From positions 124,001 through 188,000 of the forward strand of contig JAPLJF010000026.1 in NCBI GenBank assembly GCA_026388715.1: a stretch of DNA of 64,000 bases, given 5' to 3'. The notes under the pieces were generated by a model, which ran no database searches, was not told where the DNA came from, and was given only the letters and a program-made list of their open reading frames with translations. The translations under genes were made by a program, and so were the position numbers. Positions 62,132-64,000 of this stretch are shown here, in pieces. The stretch's first letter is position 1. Each line of letters starts with the position of its first letter. The stretch is from Deltaproteobacteria bacterium. GTDB taxonomy: Bacteria; Desulfobacterota; Desulfobulbia; Desulfobulbales; Desulfocapsaceae.

Positions 62132-62169
62132 AAGCCCCTTTTTCTTGTTGAGAAAAAGGGGCTTTTTTT
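62132..62169. terminator. bidirectional terminator between nifB and nifV
   Basis: Arms AAGCCCCTTTTTCT (62132-62145) and AGAAAAAGGGGCTT (62151-62164) with loop TGTTG and a seven-T run; the reverse strand has only a short T run. It serves the convergent nifB and nifV genes. Confidence 0.93.
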
Positions 62170-63289
62170 ATAGCGTTGCCAGCCGCAGCAGCTCAGGATC
62201 GCTGAGGCCTTGGGCGGGAAGATCGGGCAGGTTGCGGAGCTGTCCTGCAAGTGCCTCGGCCTTGCTGTCATTAATGGGATGGCCGAGGGCAAGGAGGTGG
62301 TTACAGAGGGCCCGTTTACCGCTTTTGTGGCCAAAGCGCATGGTGCGGCTGGCGCCGACCTTGTCCGGAGAATAAGGCTCGTAGGTATCGGGATTAATGG
62401 TCAGGCCATGCAGGTGCAGGCCGGTTTCGCAGGTAAAGATGGCTTCGCCGATAACCGGATGATTGCGGGCGATGGCGATACCCGTGGCTTGACTGACGGT
62501 CTGGCAGAGCGCGGGCAGGAGGTTGAGCTGATAGCGTTCCATCCCTTTGATCAGGCAGAGAAAGGCGACGGCCTCTTCCAGGCGGCAGTTGCCGGCCCTT
62601 TCGCCCAGGCCCAGGACAGTGGCATCGATCCAGGATGCTCCGGCTTCAAGAGCGGCAATGGCGTTGGCGGTGGCCATCCCGAAATCATTATGGGTGTGGA
62701 CCCCGCAGGGAAGTCCTGACTTCTGCAGGAGCATTTTCACCATATTGGCAATGGTGGCAGGAGAACCGATCCCCACGGTGTCGGCCAGCCGCAGGCGTTG
62801 CACCCCGCAACCTGCCGCCGTGCGGGCCAGCTGGTAGAGGAACTCGGGATCGGCCCGGGTTGCGTCTTCAAGGCCCAGAGATATAAAAGGAATGCCGGAT
62901 TCCCTGGCTTGGCCAACGGCCTGGCGTAAAGTGTGCAGAACCCAGGTCCGGTCTTTTCGTAGACGCTGGTTGATGTGCAGGTCCGAGGCCGGGATCGACA
63001 GTGACAGGACATCCGGCCGGCAGGTTGCGGCAAAGGCGATATCCTCGCTGCGGCAGCGGCACCAGAGCCCCAGACGTTGTCGCCCTTTGGTTGTCTGCCG
63101 GGCAAAGGCAAATAACTCCTGCAGATGGCTGTTTTTTGCGGAAGCGACACCCATCTCAATCTCTTCCACTCCCACCTGAGAGAGCTGGCGGATGATCTCG
63201 TAGCGCTGCCCCTGACTGAAGCGCACCCCTGGCGTCTGTTCGCCTTCCCGCAGGGTGGAGTCAATGATGCCGTGAAAGTTGGGAGTCAT
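62168..63289 (-). CDS. nifV: homocitrate synthase NifV
   Basis: Condenses acetyl-CoA with 2-oxoglutarate to homocitrate, the organic ligand of FeMo-co. The 373-residue protein belongs to the DRE-TIM metallolyase family: IIDSTLREGEQTPGVRFS at the start, EMGVASAKNSH, FISLGLEDATRADPEF, and GVHTHNDFGMATANAIAALEAG split over the metal-binding HxH. The length and nif context favour NifV over isopropylmalate synthase, which has a longer C-terminal domain. It is convergent with nifB and 11 bases downstream of an unknown gene. Confidence 0.93.
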   Translation of the reverse strand: MTPNFHGIIDSTLREGEQTPGVRFSQGQRYEIIRQLSQVGVEEIEMGVASAKNSHLQELFAFARQTTKGRQRLGLWCRCRSEDIAFAATCRPDVLSLSIPASDLHINQRLRKDRTWVLHTLRQAVGQARESGIPFISLGLEDATRADPEFLYQLARTAAGCGVQRLRLADTVGIGSPATIANMVKMLLQKSGLPCGVHTHNDFGMATANAIAALEAGASWIDATVLGLGERAGNCRLEEAVAFLCLIKGMERYQLNLLPALCQTVSQATGIAIARNHPVIGEAIFTCETGLHLHGLTINPDTYEPYSPDKVGASRTMRFGHKSGKRALCNHLLALGHPINDSKAEALAGQLRNLPDLPAQGLSDPELLRLATL

Positions 63290-63300
63290 GGCAGTCTTCG

Positions 63301-64000
63301 TTAGCTCCCTTCGATCTGTTTGCGGAACAAGTTGATCTGGGCGGTGCGGATCTCATTCATCTTCAGTCGATAGATATCGGTGGGAAAGAGGAAATCCGCC
63401 ACTCCGGTGTCGAAGATCCGTTTGACCTCATATTCGTCATGAGCCACATCCCGCTGGTAGATATAGTTGAGATAGGAACGGTTGGTGTGGATGATGAATT
63501 CCACCCGCATCCCGCCCAGTCTGGCAAAAAATTTCAGCATCGGGGTGTTGCCGGAACTACCCATTGACGTGCTCGTGTAGTGGCCGCTGGTCAGGGTGTC
63601 GGAGATATCTTCCAGGGTCATGAATGAGCCTGCCTCTACGGCGCTGCGGGTCAGGTGTCGGATGAAGCATTTGACATCACCTACCGAGTTGAGCACCGCC
63701 ATCAGTCCCAGTTCATCATCAACCGCCGTGGCCGGATTCTTTTCATTTTTTCGCAACAGCTTCAAAACCTTGGCTGACGGCGGTTTTTTTCTGATGGTGA
63801 CGTAGATCGGGATCTCCCGGTCCTGACTGCGAAAACGACGGCGCTTGATCAGGGTCAGTTTCTCGCCGGATTTTGGCGTTACCTCTCGGGCCTGTTCTTC
63901 AGAGAGAACGGTCACCTCCCGGCAACTGAAATCGTCGGGGCGGTGGCGGCTGTGCAGATACTTGATTTCCAGATCACCGATCTTGAGACTGGGGCTCCAG
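63301..64000 (-). CDS. protein of unknown function, partial, upstream of nifV
   Basis: The frame is open to the window edge, so the N-terminus is missing; 232 residues are visible. A GTG at 63915 could start a 204-residue protein, but the frame continues upstream with normal-looking residues (SPSLKIGDLEIKYLHSRHR), so I treat it as internal. I do not recognise it. It is basic, with blocks LARLGGMRVEFIIHTNRSYL (after KFFA) and DVAHDEYEVKRIFD, and no membrane segment. It ends 11 bases before the nifV start and so probably shares its transcript. Confidence 0.6.
   Translation of the reverse strand, partial: WSPSLKIGDLEIKYLHSRHRPDDFSCREVTVLSEEQAREVTPKSGEKLTLIKRRRFRSQDREIPIYVTIRKKPPSAKVLKLLRKNEKNPATAVDDELGLMAVLNSVGDVKCFIRHLTRSAVEAGSFMTLEDISDTLTSGHYTSTSMGSSGNTPMLKFFARLGGMRVEFIIHTNRSYLNYIYQRDVAHDEYEVKRIFDTGVADFLFPTDIYRLKMNEIRTAQINLFRKQIEGS

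Noticed and set aside
1-64000. CRISPR arrays
   Set aside because: No series of regularly spaced identical short repeats was seen. The tandem GATGGC copies are two long palindromic units, not an array.

Overview
The window reads as a chromosomal segment of a Gram-negative, anaerobic sulfur-cycle bacterium, most likely Desulfobacterota and possibly Desulfobulbales. This rests on the ribosomal gene order, the lipopolysaccharide genes (lptG, waaA, lipid A aminoarabinose genes), the nif genes with sigma-54 promoters, and a repeat type I associate with deltaproteobacterial genomes. No rRNA gene is present, so the placement is an inference.

Region 1 (1-20.5 kb, + strand) is core housekeeping. It holds the secY tail, map, infA, rpmJ, rpsM, rpsK, rpsD, rpoA and rplQ, closed by a strong terminator. 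A YkgJ-type cysteine cluster gene follows. Then come rpsB-tsf-pyrH-frr-uppS-cdsA-dxr-rseP-tsaB-ispG-proS, a RelA/SpoT homologue with a broken hydrolase motif, a zinc-ribbon/Smr-like protein, a secreted FKBP isomerase and a tiny Cys/Lys-rich protein.

Region 2 (20.7-31 kb, - strand) is a lipid A modification locus. A response regulator and histidine kinase are followed by arnT-arnB-arnC-arnA-arnD and an AEC-family transporter. arnE and arnF are not seen.

Region 3 (31-48.5 kb) is mixed envelope and accessory material: a DUF202 protein, a DedA-PAP2-LssY-type protein, a kinase remnant, a DUF1003 protein, uppP, mtfA, a START-like secreted protein and a phospholipase-D lipoprotein. It also has lptG followed by a Cys-rich protein and a [4Fe-4S] activator ATPase, a corrinoid-activator-like ASKHA protein without its ferredoxin domain, a DHH phosphoesterase, and a tandem glgC pair in which one copy has lost its nucleotide-binding signature.

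Region 4 (48.5-57 kb) starts with tRNA-Arg(CCT) and an AT-rich pair of genes (a DUF4124-like protein and a DUF4145 protein). It continues with a TVP38 membrane protein, a mercuric-reductase-like flavoprotein, a sugar-kinase-like phosphotransferase, waaA and a cardiolipin synthase.

Region 5 (57-64 kb) is part of a nitrogen-fixation cluster: nifE, nifN and nifB on +, and nifV plus an unknown partial gene on -. The nifE upstream region has two sigma-54-type promoters, a terminator hairpin between them, and a possible frameshifted small gene on the opposite strand.

At least two families of dispersed, hairpin-forming repeats run through regions 2-5. Their arms differ between copies yet still pair, and several copies sit directly at stop codons. 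These elements, the nifE leader and the activator ATPase operon beside lptG are the least explained parts of the window.
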